Shown: positions 8,698 through 17,173 of the stretch, piece after piece
Layout: each line of letters starts with the position of its first letter
Numbering within the stretch: the stretch's first letter is position 1
NCBI GenBank assembly: GCA_003559855.1
Contig: PWJZ01000012.1
Span: 1 to 61,086 of the forward strand
Origin: Bacteroidales bacterium
GTDB taxonomy: Bacteria > Bacteroidota > Bacteroidia > Bacteroidales > UBA7960
Direction: 5' to 3'
Length of the DNA stretch: 61,086 bases
Made by a program: the position numbers and the translations under genes
Notes under the pieces: model-generated
What the model saw: the letters and a program-made list of their open reading frames with translations, nothing else
Told to the model about the DNA's origin: nothing
The model's database searches: none

Positions 8698-9702
8698 TCA
8701 AACCGTTTTTCTTAAATCCTTGAAAAACTCTTTTTCTTCATCACCTCTTTCTTTTATCAACAAGCTTAACTCGTTCAATTTCTCTTTGCCAAGGTCACGG
8801 TTTTTTCCGATTTTTGCCGCAAAGTAAGAAATTTCTCTCCATTTGTCACCTATTTCCATCATTCTTTTCGACATATCATCCAGTTTTTCATTTTGTAAGA
8901 TGCCTGCGGCTTGTTGCAGGAAAGTAGCATACATAAACCTGAACCCTGCACCTCCTGTGCCCTGATCTTCCAGCAGGATATTTATTTTCATTATTTCGTG
9001 TGATAAATGCTCAGTATCCCTGACAAGCGATGGCCATTCCTTTATTTTATCGGCAAATTTATAAATACCTTTTATTCCGATGAAGGGTACAGGTATACTG
9101 AGCATGTTCCGGCATGCTCTTTTTATTCCTTTAATTACAGGTTGTTTAAAATCAACATTTTCAGGTACATCAACAGGATAATACAAAAAACCTTTTGGTG
9201 CCATATAGCCACCTGCCCAACGCGCCTTACGCATTACATCCTTATCCAATTCACTTATCCTTGGATGATAGCTGTCGCTTATAATGTATTTGTTGTCTTT
9301 TTTCCCTATAATATTTATGAAATGTACATTAATATTAACACGTAACCATTCAGGCATATATGACATGTAAAAAAAATCAACCTGAATTGCCGCAGGTATA
9401 CCTTTATTAATTAATTCGTCCAGCTTGGCTTCCCCTTTTTCCGGGTCTTTAAACCAGTATTTTTCAAGTTTAATGTTAAGTCTTTTCGAAATATTTTCTC
9501 TTATCTGACCGGGCCGGCTTCTGACTATAAAGGTCGGAAACGGAAAGTTTGACGATTCGAGATACCCGAAAAAGATCCCGTTTGCAATTCCAAAAACCAA
9601 TGGCTCAGTTATTTCAAGCCCGTTATAATTTAAAAGTGCTGTAAGAGTGCCTGTCTCACAATGAGCAGCCATCCTGTGTTCAAAATCTATCACTTTTTTC
9701 AT
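8698..9702 (-). CDS. BtrH-like acyltransferase (BtrH N-terminal plus DUF4872-type domain)
   Basis: The protein resembles butirosin biosynthesis protein BtrH, which moves an acyl group from a carrier protein onto an amine. The start of the domain HRMAAHCETGTLTALLNYNG holds the likely nucleophile Cys16 and neighbouring His. The segment PAAIQVDFFYM and the following VHFINIIGKK contain a conserved Asp and His of this papain-like fold. The last 110 residues are helical, as in the DUF4872 extension. It overlaps the upstream HTH gene by 23 nt and is followed by an ACP gene. BtrH-like genes are also found in flexirubin-type clusters. Acceptor unknown. An ACAGGTATT motif lies about 10 nt before the ATG. 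Confidence 0.85.
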   Translation of the reverse strand: MKKVIDFEHRMAAHCETGTLTALLNYNGLEITEPLVFGIANGIFFGYLESSNFPFPTFIVRSRPGQIRENISKRLNIKLEKYWFKDPEKGEAKLDELINKGIPAAIQVDFFYMSYMPEWLRVNINVHFINIIGKKDNKYIISDSYHPRISELDKDVMRKARWAGGYMAPKGFLYYPVDVPENVDFKQPVIKGIKRACRNMLSIPVPFIGIKGIYKFADKIKEWPSLVRDTEHLSHEIMKINILLEDQGTGGAGFRFMYATFLQQAAGILQNEKLDDMSKRMMEIGDKWREISYFAAKIGKNRDLGKEKLNELSLLIKERGDEEKEFFKDLRKTV

Positions 9703-10174
9703 TCTTTCTAATACCTGTTTTTGTAATAATTAAACAATCATTTTTTGTTTTCATAAAATCAAATTCAATTCTTACCTGGTCTTCCTGTTTAACAATTACC
9801 AGCTGAAACATTGAAGCAAGCGGAATGTCAAATATGGCTGCGTACCTCTTTAATAGCGGGATCGAAAGCTTTTCAAAATATTTTGGCAGAAAGTGTTTTT
9901 TCAATTTTCTTTTAGAAACCCTCACCCTTGATGCAAGATCGCCAATGCCCATCTCATAAAGTGTCATGTAATAATAAACAGGACTGATTTTATTATCAGC
10001 CATTTGGTCGCGTAATTGCTTTTCAAGATTTTTTTTCTTGAAAAAATAATCTTCCAGGTAATCATGTGAAATTTGCGACCCGCTGACAATAGGACCGTAA
10101 GTGCTGTCATCTTTTTCAACATAGTAAACAGCTTGCTGGGGCTTGAAATCAACGTAAAGGTCTTTTTCTTTCAT
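9680..10174 (-). CDS. HTH-containing small protein, putative regulator of the island
   Basis: The 164-residue protein has a region around residues 70-118 (IGDLASRVRVSKRKLKKHF to IPLASMFQ) that follows the pattern of a Cro/C1-type helix-turn-helix: a helix, a turn, a recognition helix and a closing aliphatic helix with 'IFDIPLASMF'. The N-terminal 60 residues and the basic tail are not recognised. It is the first gene of the operon leading to BtrH, and overlaps it by 23 nt. A role in controlling the island is inferred only from the fold and position; it could also act as a protein-protein module. Confidence 0.62.
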   Translation of the reverse strand: MKEKDLYVDFKPQQAVYYVEKDDSTYGPIVSGSQISHDYLEDYFFKKKNLEKQLRDQMADNKISPVYYYMTLYEMGIGDLASRVRVSKRKLKKHFLPKYFEKLSIPLLKRYAAIFDIPLASMFQLVIVKQEDQVRIEFDFMKTKNDCLIITKTGIRKNEKSDRF

Positions 10175-10215
10175 TTTAGCAGGTATATATATATAAAGAC
10201 TAATTCTGATATTGC

Positions 10216-10223
10216 CAAAATTA
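10216..10223 (-). promoter_or_regulatory. Candidate -7 element for the HTH-BtrH-ACP operon
   Basis: On the minus strand TAATTTTG matches TAnnTTTG, giving a start near 10209 and a 35-nt leader. No -33 TTG at the proper distance was found. Confidence 0.35.
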
Positions 10224-10494
10224 ATAATAAATTTAAAATGGTTTTAAATGTTGATATTAAAATCATTTTTTTAAGATCCTTTGAATGCAAAATTGTAATA
10301 CAAGCAGCCCCCTGCAGTTAATCTGTGGCAGAGTTGCCAAAATAATGTGCAGCAAATACTATTTGAGATATCACAAAAGGGCAGGGGCGGGTATACCAGG
10401 ATTGTAATATTGGGTTACGGCATGGGAGGTGCCGCCTGTCAGGACCAAAAAAAAAGAATTAACACGAAAAGCGTATTTAACAAAAAATATAATG
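10224..10494. other. Divergent intergenic region with a GC-rich patch
   Basis: The 370 bp between the divergent starts at 10174 and 10545 hold no convincing gene. Most is AT-rich, but 10310-10440 is G-rich, with GGGCAGGGGCGGG near 10379 and a small hairpin CGGCA-7 nt-TGCCG at 10418-10434. This may be regulatory for either operon. Confidence 0.4.
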
Positions 10495-10502
10495 TAGTTT
10501 TG
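10495..10502 (+). promoter_or_regulatory. Candidate -7 element for the FAD oxidoreductase gene
   Basis: TAGTTTTG matches TAnnTTTG and would start transcription near 10509, 36 nt before the ATG. No matching -33 box is visible. Confidence 0.45.
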
Positions 10503-10544
10503 ATAGCTGATTCATTATGTCAAAAGTTTTGAAAAACCAGTCGG

Positions 10545-12206
10545 ATGATTAAAGGAAAACACAATTTTTTTGATGTGGTTGTTATAGGGGCGGGGATCAG
10601 CGGATTAACTTCTGCTGCATTGTTGAGTAAAGCCGGTTTAAAAGTTTGTGTACTTGAATTGAATTCTCGGCCGGGAGGTTATCTTGCAAAGTTTGAGAAG
10701 AATGGCTTCGTTTTTGATGCCGCAATTCACTGGTTAAATAATTGCGGACCGGAAGGGTTTGCAACCAAAATTTTCAGGCTTATCGGTGCCGACCATCCCA
10801 TTGCACAACCACAAAAACGTATAAAAAGATATGTTGGAGAAGACTTCGATTATCTGTTAACAAATAATCCTGATGAACTCAAAAAACAGATTATTAATGA
10901 TTTTCCTTCTGAGAAAGAAAGCATTGAAAGGTTTTTTTCAGCCGCAAAAAAGATGCACCCTCATTTCAGTAAATTTAACAAGATACTTCGTTCGGCCGAA
11001 ACTATGAGTTTCACCCAACAGATAAAATATAATTTTTACAGGCTGAAATTTGCCATTCCTTTTTTTAAGTATGCCAGATACATTGGAAAAAAAGGCAAGA
11101 CAAGAGGTTTAAACAGGCTTTTCGGAGCACGGTTTCTTCATAAGATGTTTGCAAATGAACCAGACCTTCTTTCATGTCTTGTACCCGTGGGGTGGGCATA
11201 TAATGACGATTTTCAAAAACCACCCCCGGGGGGATGTCATAAATATCCCGAATGGCTTGCACACGTTATAGGTTTTTTTGGAAACAAAATTATTTATAAT
11301 GCAAGGGCGAAAAAGATCACTAAAGAAGACAAAAATCTTAAATCGGTAATATATGAACGCGAAAAACAGGATCATAGAATTTTTTGCAACCAGGTAATTG
11401 CTGCATGTGATGCGGGCCAATTGTATGAAACAATGATGCCCGAAAAATATGTGCCGTTAAAGCTTGTGGAAAAGCTTAAAAAAGCTGAGATATATGGTTC
11501 GGCTTTTATTGTTTATCTGTTATTGGATTGCCCGGCCGAAGAGCTGGAGTTTAAAGAGGAATTGGTTACATTTGTTAAAGACGTAGATTCTAAGGTGGAT
11601 GATGAGAGCCCTGATATTGAAAAAAGTGAAATTTCGGTAATCTCCCAGTCTGCCAGGGATAAAACCCTTGCTCCCAAAGGTCGCGGAACACTCAAAATCA
11701 TAATGCCGGCATTATTCAAAAGCTATGAATACTGGCAAACAACCCTTGATAACAAAGACAACATAATAAGAGGTGAAAAATATAAAGATCTTAAATCAGA
11801 TTTTGCCATAAAACTCATCAGAAGGGTTGAAGGCAGGCTGGGGCTGGATCTGCAGAAACATATCATTGATTATGATGTTGCAACGCCTGTTACATTTTGG
11901 CGGTATACGGCAAACCGTGAAGGAAGCATGATGGGACCAAGACCGGGTAGGAAAAATATCACATCCGGAGTTGCCCGTTACAAAACACCTCTAAAAGGTT
12001 TATATCTGAGCGGGCACTGGGCAGAACTCGGAGGTGGAGTGCCAATAGTTGTAAAAGCTGCTATCAACTCAACATTATTGGTGCTCAAAGAAGGAAATCA
12101 TAAAGCTTTTAAATTATTTGCCGATTATACTGACAATAAAAAGACCCTTGAAGAAGTGTTATCATCGGAAGCTCTTCTTAAATATGATAACTCATGGAAA
12201 AGTTAA
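10545..12206 (+). CDS. CrtI/phytoene-desaturase-like FAD-dependent oxidoreductase
   Basis: The protein (553 residues) has the N-terminal dinucleotide motif VVVIGAGISGLTSA (GxGxxG at 15-20), an acidic residue at the end of the second strand (E38) and RPGGY at 42-46, all typical of the phytoene desaturase/retinol saturase/CrtO superfamily. The C-terminal FAD closure GLYLSGHWAELGGGVP is present. Such enzymes insert or saturate conjugated double bonds or oxidise isoprenoid and polyene chains. No other carotenoid gene (crtB, crtE, crtY) is in the window, so I infer it acts on the polyketide product of the island rather than on phytoene. It is the only gene of the island on the plus strand, and converges on the flavodoxin gene, a possible electron partner. 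Confidence 0.85.
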   Translation: MIKGKHNFFDVVVIGAGISGLTSAALLSKAGLKVCVLELNSRPGGYLAKFEKNGFVFDAAIHWLNNCGPEGFATKIFRLIGADHPIAQPQKRIKRYVGEDFDYLLTNNPDELKKQIINDFPSEKESIERFFSAAKKMHPHFSKFNKILRSAETMSFTQQIKYNFYRLKFAIPFFKYARYIGKKGKTRGLNRLFGARFLHKMFANEPDLLSCLVPVGWAYNDDFQKPPPGGCHKYPEWLAHVIGFFGNKIIYNARAKKITKEDKNLKSVIYEREKQDHRIFCNQVIAACDAGQLYETMMPEKYVPLKLVEKLKKAEIYGSAFIVYLLLDCPAEELEFKEELVTFVKDVDSKVDDESPDIEKSEISVISQSARDKTLAPKGRGTLKIIMPALFKSYEYWQTTLDNKDNIIRGEKYKDLKSDFAIKLIRRVEGRLGLDLQKHIIDYDVATPVTFWRYTANREGSMMGPRPGRKNITSGVARYKTPLKGLYLSGHWAELGGGVPIVVKAAINSTLLVLKEGNHKAFKLFADYTDNKKTLEEVLSSEALLKYDNSWKS

Positions 12207-12306
12207 AGAATTGGTATAATATCAGTGTGTTTCTTTACCCAAAATGTCCTGATCACCACACTGCATGATTGAACGATAAGTAATTAAATAATAAATAATA
12301 ACGGTT

Positions 12307-12783
12307 TCAGCCCAAACGCCTGTTAATGTCATCTATAAAGTCGTTTATTGCTGATTGTGATATTTTCGATGTCGTTTCTGTTATACCCGTCAGCTCAGTT
12401 ACAATATTTTTTTCAATATCATGCATTTTGTCAAAATTGAACTCTCCACCAACGTGAGTGATAATAGAATCTTTCGGCAGATTGTTTTTGAACAGTTTGT
12501 GCAGGTAATCTTTCCATTTTCCTGAATTCCAGCAGAGTATAAAAACAGCTTTTATTTTACCTGAAATATTATCAAGGTCTTTTTTCAGAAATTGTCGCAT
12601 ATCCATAGTTGTATTTCCTGCTAATACCGGCATTCCAAGGATGATATGAGAATATGGTCTGACATCGGTTTTTTTATCAGCCAAATTAATAATGTCGACG
12701 GGGAAATCAAGTTTTTCGGCAATTTCCCGGGCAACTTTTTCTGTGCTGCCGTATTTGGTTGAATATATAAGTGCGGTTTTCAT
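12307..12783 (-). CDS. Flavodoxin-domain protein
   Basis: The 158-residue protein has the FMN phosphate loop YSTKYGSTEKVA near the N-terminus, the segment SHIILGMPVLAGN after the second strand pair, and an overall flavodoxin/HemG-like layout. It probably carries electrons as a soluble FMN protein or acts as a quinone-linked oxidase like HemG. It overlaps the dehydratase gene by 4 nt (ATGA-type overlap), so it is translated with the island. I infer it supplies electrons to an island oxidoreductase. An ACAGG motif lies 4 nt before the ATG. Confidence 0.85.
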   Translation of the reverse strand: MKTALIYSTKYGSTEKVAREIAEKLDFPVDIINLADKKTDVRPYSHIILGMPVLAGNTTMDMRQFLKKDLDNISGKIKAVFILCWNSGKWKDYLHKLFKNNLPKDSIITHVGGEFNFDKMHDIEKNIVTELTGITETTSKISQSAINDFIDDINRRLG

Positions 12784-13202
12784 TTTTCCTGTATAAATAT
12801 ATTCATCTCACATTCCAGAAGCGTAATTCCCGAGCTTTCGACTTTCCCCCTGATAATGTGAGCATTCATTATCCTGCTTATGGTTTCTGTTTCTGTATCA
12901 AGTATATTGCCGGGTTTTGGCAATTTGTAGGTTTTTAAATTTTTAACCGAACCTATAAATCCGGTATTTACCGGTTTGTTATTTGACGCTGATTCGTACC
13001 CCGAGCCGGCGGCGGCTGTTTGTGCAATGTTCTCTATCAATCCGCTTTCCTGTAAACAGCCGTTTTTGATCATTGGATTCTCACACGGAATCTTATACCT
13101 GGATTTAACCTTACCTTTATTAACAGCTATTAAATTGTCAATCATTACAAAAGGTGGCCGCTGGGGAAGATATTCCGTTATATTTTCCTTTGATACAAGC
13201 AT
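12780..13202 (-). CDS. ApeP-like 3-hydroxyacyl-ACP dehydratase (hotdog fold)
   Basis: The protein (140 residues) begins with ITEYLPQRPPFVMIDNL, the signature of the hotdog dehydratase family that includes ApeP of aryl-polyene clusters. The central helix GLIENIAQTAAA holds the conserved Glu57. The catalytic His of canonical FabZ/FabA, in the GHFPG loop, is missing: the loop here reads NPMIKNGCLQES. In the E. coli aryl-polyene system the ApeP protein is known to act as a heterocomplex with ApeI. No ApeI-like partner occurs in this window, so activity on its own is uncertain. It lies 8 nt downstream of the methyltransferase gene and overlaps flavodoxin. Confidence 0.78.
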   Translation of the reverse strand: MLVSKENITEYLPQRPPFVMIDNLIAVNKGKVKSRYKIPCENPMIKNGCLQESGLIENIAQTAAAGSGYESASNNKPVNTGFIGSVKNLKTYKLPKPGNILDTETETISRIMNAHIIRGKVESSGITLLECEMNIFIQEK

Positions 13203-13210
13203 TCTTAATA

Positions 13211-14281
13211 TTATTTTTTCGGCTTACATACAAACAGGGTATGGCTTATACCGATATTGTCAATTATTTTATCAACATACATTTCTGCTTTATCAACAAG
13301 TTTTATCATATTTTCGGAGTGGTACATCTGGCTGCATCCATTTGCCATACATACAAAATATAAAGATGTTGCATGCAGGCTGTATATTGCAGCGGTGTGC
13401 TCCTGTTTATCCCAGTAGGTTTCGAGTATATAAAGCAGCCCGTTATCGTTGAGCGCCTTACGCCCGCGCGTCAATAAATGTAATATGTCTTTCGGTGAAA
13501 AACAGTCAAGGAATTGACTCATCCAAACAGCATCATATCCGTAAGGAAAAGGTTTTGATGAGTCCAGAAGATTTGCAGGGCGACTTTCAATACGCGATTC
13601 ATATCCATGTTGCCTGATGTTTTCCTCAGCTTTTTTCAACTGGCCGGGAAGATCCAAAATAGTAACACGTACGTTAATATCATAATTACAGCAGTTAACT
13701 GCAAATTTGCCGGTATTGCCCCCTACATCGAGTATATTTGCAGGATTTTGCCCGAATACCACCGGTAAAACTTCGGGAAAAGCTATATCAGAATAATAGT
13801 GATCAAACTTAAACCAACTTTGTTGAACATTTTCCGGCAATTCGCTGAGGGCTTCATAAATAGTTTTCCATTGGCCGAAAATTTTCAATCCTTCGGGTTT
13901 TTCATTTATTATTGATTTTTCAAGCTCAAAAAATCCAAGATAGTTTACGTCATGCGTGAAATCCATATTAACCCTGGTAAGCTCATCTTTCAACAAGAAC
14001 CAGCCTGTTTTGGTAAGATAAAACCTGTCATTTTTCACATAAACTATTTCAAGGCTAATACCTGCTTCCAACAACACTTTAGTGCCATGAACGGGTAAAC
14101 TGCAATATTTTGCGGTTTCTTCAATGGTCATTCCCTTTTCTCTGTTAATTTCCAGTGCATTCAAAATGCCCAGGTTTCGCATAGCCCTGGCTGCCTGAAA
14201 CATAATAGGGGCAAAGGCTATCTTTTGAGCATCAGACCTGGCTTGTTGTGCGCTTTTATTATCGGATCCGTAATCGTTCAT
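13211..14281 (-). CDS. SAM-dependent O-methyltransferase with N-terminal dimerisation domain
   Basis: The 356-residue enzyme has the two-domain build of plant/streptomycete small-molecule methyltransferases. A winged-helix-like N-terminal part (residues about 20-110, with GMTIEETAKYCSLPVHGTKV) precedes a Rossmann domain with motif I NILDVGGNTGKFAVN and a later GYDAVWMSQFLDCF. Substrates of this family are usually phenols, so methylation of the hydroxycinnamoyl head group made from tyrosine is a reasonable inference; methylation on carbon cannot be excluded. It sits between acyltransferase (138 bp upstream) and dehydratase (8 bp downstream). Confidence 0.82.
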   Translation of the reverse strand: MNDYGSDNKSAQQARSDAQKIAFAPIMFQAARAMRNLGILNALEINREKGMTIEETAKYCSLPVHGTKVLLEAGISLEIVYVKNDRFYLTKTGWFLLKDELTRVNMDFTHDVNYLGFFELEKSIINEKPEGLKIFGQWKTIYEALSELPENVQQSWFKFDHYYSDIAFPEVLPVVFGQNPANILDVGGNTGKFAVNCCNYDINVRVTILDLPGQLKKAEENIRQHGYESRIESRPANLLDSSKPFPYGYDAVWMSQFLDCFSPKDILHLLTRGRKALNDNGLLYILETYWDKQEHTAAIYSLHATSLYFVCMANGCSQMYHSENMIKLVDKAEMYVDKIIDNIGISHTLFVCKPKK

Positions 14282-14419
14282 TATAACATAATATTAATCT
14301 GCTAAAAAGTAATTAATGAAAACGTTTCGAATGTATATGAAGCAGACAGCATGCGGGTTTGGTCACTATCACCCGTGACAAAAGCCCAGGCTGACTGCAA
14401 AACATTCAGGAAATTCGTG

Positions 14420-15310
14420 CTAAGTTTTCCAAAATTGATAGAAATTAAACCATTGTAAGGGATATGCACGAACCATCTTTTCCATTTCCTGTACATAATC
14501 ATCTACCATTGCTTTGAGTTCTGATTTCCTGGTTTTTACATTTGCAGGATATTTAAAGTATTTCGGCTTAGTGGCATAAAAATGATAATGCGTTGTTTTT
14601 TCTTTTATTGCCGATACATATACCACAGGCACTCCATATTTGCTTGCAAGATAAAAAGGCCCGGCAGGCAACTCTGTTTCATGACCCATAAATTTTGTTG
14701 TTACAGTATTTGTTTCGGGTAAAAACCTGTCGCCATGCATAGCAATAATCTCTTTTCTCTTAAGCGCATTTGCTATTTCATAAAGATACGAACTGTTATA
14801 TTGGCTTATAAGAATAAAACCTATATTTTTTTTCCTGACAACATCATCTATAAGCTCTTTTATACTTTGTTGCATCCCATCATACATAATGATATGCGCT
14901 TTTGTGTTTATGCGTTCGAGCAACTGACCGGCTATTTCCCAGTTGCCAATGTGAGATCCTACCAAAACACCTCCTCTCTTTTCTTCTGCCAGATTGTGAA
15001 GATGTTCTTCCCCGTCAAATTCAAATGTGAATTTCTTTGAAAAACCCGCTAATATCGCTATTTTATCCAGTAATATCTGACCAAAGGTATAATAGTTTTT
15101 GTAAATGCTTATGATTGTCTTTAACTTTGAATACTTATGTATTTCTCTGAAGTAAAAACGGGTTGGCTTTTTATCAAGAACAATGAAAAACCAGAATGCA
15201 ACAAAGTAAAGTACAAAATATGCTATGCGGATATTAGTATATTTTAAAATCCAAATAAATAATTTATATCCAACTTTTCCTCCCCTGGTTTTTCCATCCC
15301 ATTGAGTCAT
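14420..15310 (-). CDS. LpxL/LABLAT-type acyltransferase
   Basis: The protein (296 residues) belongs to the lipid A biosynthesis acyltransferase family. One N-terminal membrane segment (residues about 26-45) precedes the catalytic motif SHIGNWE with His120 and Glu125 (HxxxxE), and the downstream block AMHGDRF and LPAGPFYLASKYGVPVVYV is conserved. Homologues in aryl-polyene and flexirubin clusters are thought to attach the polyene acid to its lipid or resorcinol partner in the inner membrane. Its ATG overlaps the stop of the ACP gene by one base, so ACP and acyltransferase are translationally coupled. Confidence 0.87.
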   Translation of the reverse strand: MTQWDGKTRGGKVGYKLFIWILKYTNIRIAYFVLYFVAFWFFIVLDKKPTRFYFREIHKYSKLKTIISIYKNYYTFGQILLDKIAILAGFSKKFTFEFDGEEHLHNLAEEKRGGVLVGSHIGNWEIAGQLLERINTKAHIIMYDGMQQSIKELIDDVVRKKNIGFILISQYNSSYLYEIANALKRKEIIAMHGDRFLPETNTVTTKFMGHETELPAGPFYLASKYGVPVVYVSAIKEKTTHYHFYATKPKYFKYPANVKTRKSELKAMVDDYVQEMEKMVRAYPLQWFNFYQFWKT

Positions 15311-15558
15311 TATTTTTGTGCGACTTTTTTATGAATATATTCATACAGGTTATCTAAAGTCCTTACATCAACCATCTCTTCTCCAACGACTTTGAATCCG
15401 AACTCTTTTTCAATTGCAACAGCTATATCAACAAAGTCGAGGCTTTCTATTTCAAGGTCATCTTTCAGCAAAGCTTCAGGCTTTACCTGGTGGTTTTCCA
15501 GTTCAAATTCATCAATTAAAAATTCATTTACTTTTTGAATTATTTCTTCTTTTTGCAT
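15310..15558 (-). CDS. Acyl carrier protein (first ACP of the island)
   Basis: This 82-residue carrier protein has the phosphopantetheine motif IESLDFVDIAVAIE with Ser39. Acidic helix II is typical for docking to ketosynthase and ketoreductase. It lies between the ketosynthase and the LpxL-type acyltransferase, and couples to the latter by TAATG overlap. The likely job is to carry the growing aryl-polyene-like chain. Confidence 0.92.
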   Translation of the reverse strand: MQKEEIIQKVNEFLIDEFELENHQVKPEALLKDDLEIESLDFVDIAVAIEKEFGFKVVGEEMVDVRTLDNLYEYIHKKVAQK

Positions 15559-15713
15559 ATTGGCGTTTTTCTGGTATTTTTTATTAATGATGCCCTTTCA
15601 TGATTTTTTATAAGCTATCAATTAAGAGTTTAATACAATAATTTTCAGTATTTTCTATCTGTAAAAAGTGTTTTTTTGTTTAAAAAATCAGTGATCAAAT
15701 ATAAAAAAAAACG

Positions 15714-16934
15714 TCAAATTTTCCTAATGATTAATGTTGAATTCGTGCCTCCGAAACCGAAACTATTTGAAATTACTGTATCAATTTTTGCATCAACGGT
15801 TTTTTTAGTAATATTGAGTTTTTCCGAATATTCATCTGGTGTTTCAAAGTTCAGGCTAGGTGCAACAAAATCATTTTTCATCATGAGTATTGAATAAATA
15901 ATTTCGCTGGCGCCTCCCATCCACATTTCATGACCGGTCATCGATTTTGTTGCACTGATCATCAATTTTTTGTTATTTCCGAATATTTTGTGCAATGTTT
16001 GAGCTTCGTTGGCATCACCTACTGGAGTAGATGTAGCATGTGGGTTAATGTAATCAACTTCACTGGTGTTGATCTTTGCATTTTTAATAGCCATTTGCAT
16101 GGCTCTTGTAGGACCTTCCTGGTTTGGCACCGAAATATGATTTCCATCGGAGGAAAATCCATAACCTATTACTTCAGCCAAAACTGGGGCACCGCGTTTT
16201 TTGGCTGATTCATATTCTTCGAGGATGACGGTAGCTGCGCCGCCACTTGGCACTAATCCGTCGCGGTCAGCATCGAACGGTCTTGATGCCTTTTCCGGCT
16301 CATCTTCACGTATTGAAAAAGCACTCAGCCCGTCAAAAGAACCCATCGAATATGCATTAACCTCCTGCGCCCCTCCGCATATAATCATTCTTTGCATGCC
16401 ATAACGTATGAAATTATAACCAAGACCTATGGCATGAGCACCGCTGGCACAAGCAGCACTTATGGTCATATTTATGCCTCTCAGCTTAAATATTACGGAA
16501 AGATTCATTGTTACTGTTGAATTCATTGACTGAAATATTGAGCCGCTTCCCAGTAAAGTAGTATCCCTTTTTTCTCTCATTCCGTCAACAGCCTCAATGA
16601 CCGGTATTGATGAACTGTCGTTTCCAAATAATATCCCTGCTTCATTTTTTAAAAAATATTCTTCGTCTATACCCGCATACTTCAAAGCTTCGATGGTCGA
16701 AACATAAGCATACTCACCCTGCTCAGCCAACCCCACACGCAATCGCCTCGGCAAAATGCCCTTTAAAATCGGACGCTCTATGATACCCGTCAATCCGCTC
16801 CTGAAACCAAGCTCCTTCCTGACAGGATCAAAACCAATCCCAGACTTGCCATAATATAACGAATTATTAACCGATTCAAAATTCTTGCCTAAAACTGAAT
16901 ATATTCCAATACCTGTTATAACTACCCGCTTCAT
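15714..16934 (-). CDS. Beta-ketoacyl-ACP synthase II-type ketosynthase (FabF-like)
   Basis: The protein condenses malonyl-ACP with an acyl chain. All catalytic residues are present in the 406-residue version: Cys162 in ISAACASGAHA, His299 in NPHATSTP, Lys330 and His335 in KSMTGHEMW. I start at ATG 16934 (MKRVVITGIG) because it matches the family start and because a -7 promoter element overlaps the alternative start at 16970. It is the only ketosynthase in the window; aryl-polyene clusters usually have a second one or a chain-length factor lacking the Cys. It is followed 155 bp later by the ACP gene. FabF of fatty acid synthesis is possible, but the neighbours argue for the secondary pathway. 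Confidence 0.9.
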   Translation of the reverse strand: MKRVVITGIGIYSVLGKNFESVNNSLYYGKSGIGFDPVRKELGFRSGLTGIIERPILKGILPRRLRVGLAEQGEYAYVSTIEALKYAGIDEEYFLKNEAGILFGNDSSSIPVIEAVDGMREKRDTTLLGSGSIFQSMNSTVTMNLSVIFKLRGINMTISAACASGAHAIGLGYNFIRYGMQRMIICGGAQEVNAYSMGSFDGLSAFSIREDEPEKASRPFDADRDGLVPSGGAATVILEEYESAKKRGAPVLAEVIGYGFSSDGNHISVPNQEGPTRAMQMAIKNAKINTSEVDYINPHATSTPVGDANEAQTLHKIFGNNKKLMISATKSMTGHEMWMGGASEIIYSILMMKNDFVAPSLNFETPDEYSEKLNITKKTVDAKIDTVISNSFGFGGTNSTLIIRKI

Positions 16935-16967
16935 ATAATCGAATTTAATCTGTTTTCTATGTAACCG

Positions 16968-16975
16968 CAAAAATA
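16968..16975 (-). promoter_or_regulatory. Candidate -7 element for the ketosynthase gene
   Basis: TATTTTTG on the minus strand matches TAnnTTTG. It predicts a start near 16961 and a 27-nt leader to the ATG at 16934. No good -33 box. Confidence 0.4.
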
Positions 16976-17173
16976 ATATTAAACAATAATAAATCGAATC
17001 GTTTATAAATTATTAAAAAATCAATCCCGATCAGATCAATGTCCGAAATAAGTATCTGCTTTACTGGATTTGAAAAGGACTAACAATTACCTGTTAAAGC
17101 ATATTACTTTTCCCGTTACCGGCCAGACACATTTATCATGCAGAGGATTATTAAAGTTGTTTTGTTCGATATT

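Noticed and set aside
10347-10532. 61-codon plus-strand frame before the FAD oxidoreductase
   Set aside because: No recognisable protein features, contains a G-rich hairpin region, and the candidate promoter for the next gene lies inside its end.
10545-12206. Carotenoid pathway call for the CrtI-like gene
   Set aside because: No phytoene synthase or other carotenoid gene is nearby, and the neighbours are polyketide-type.
12223-12263. Inverted repeat CAGTGTG/CACACTG between convergent genes
   Set aside because: The 27-nt loop and lack of a T-tract make it a poor terminator.
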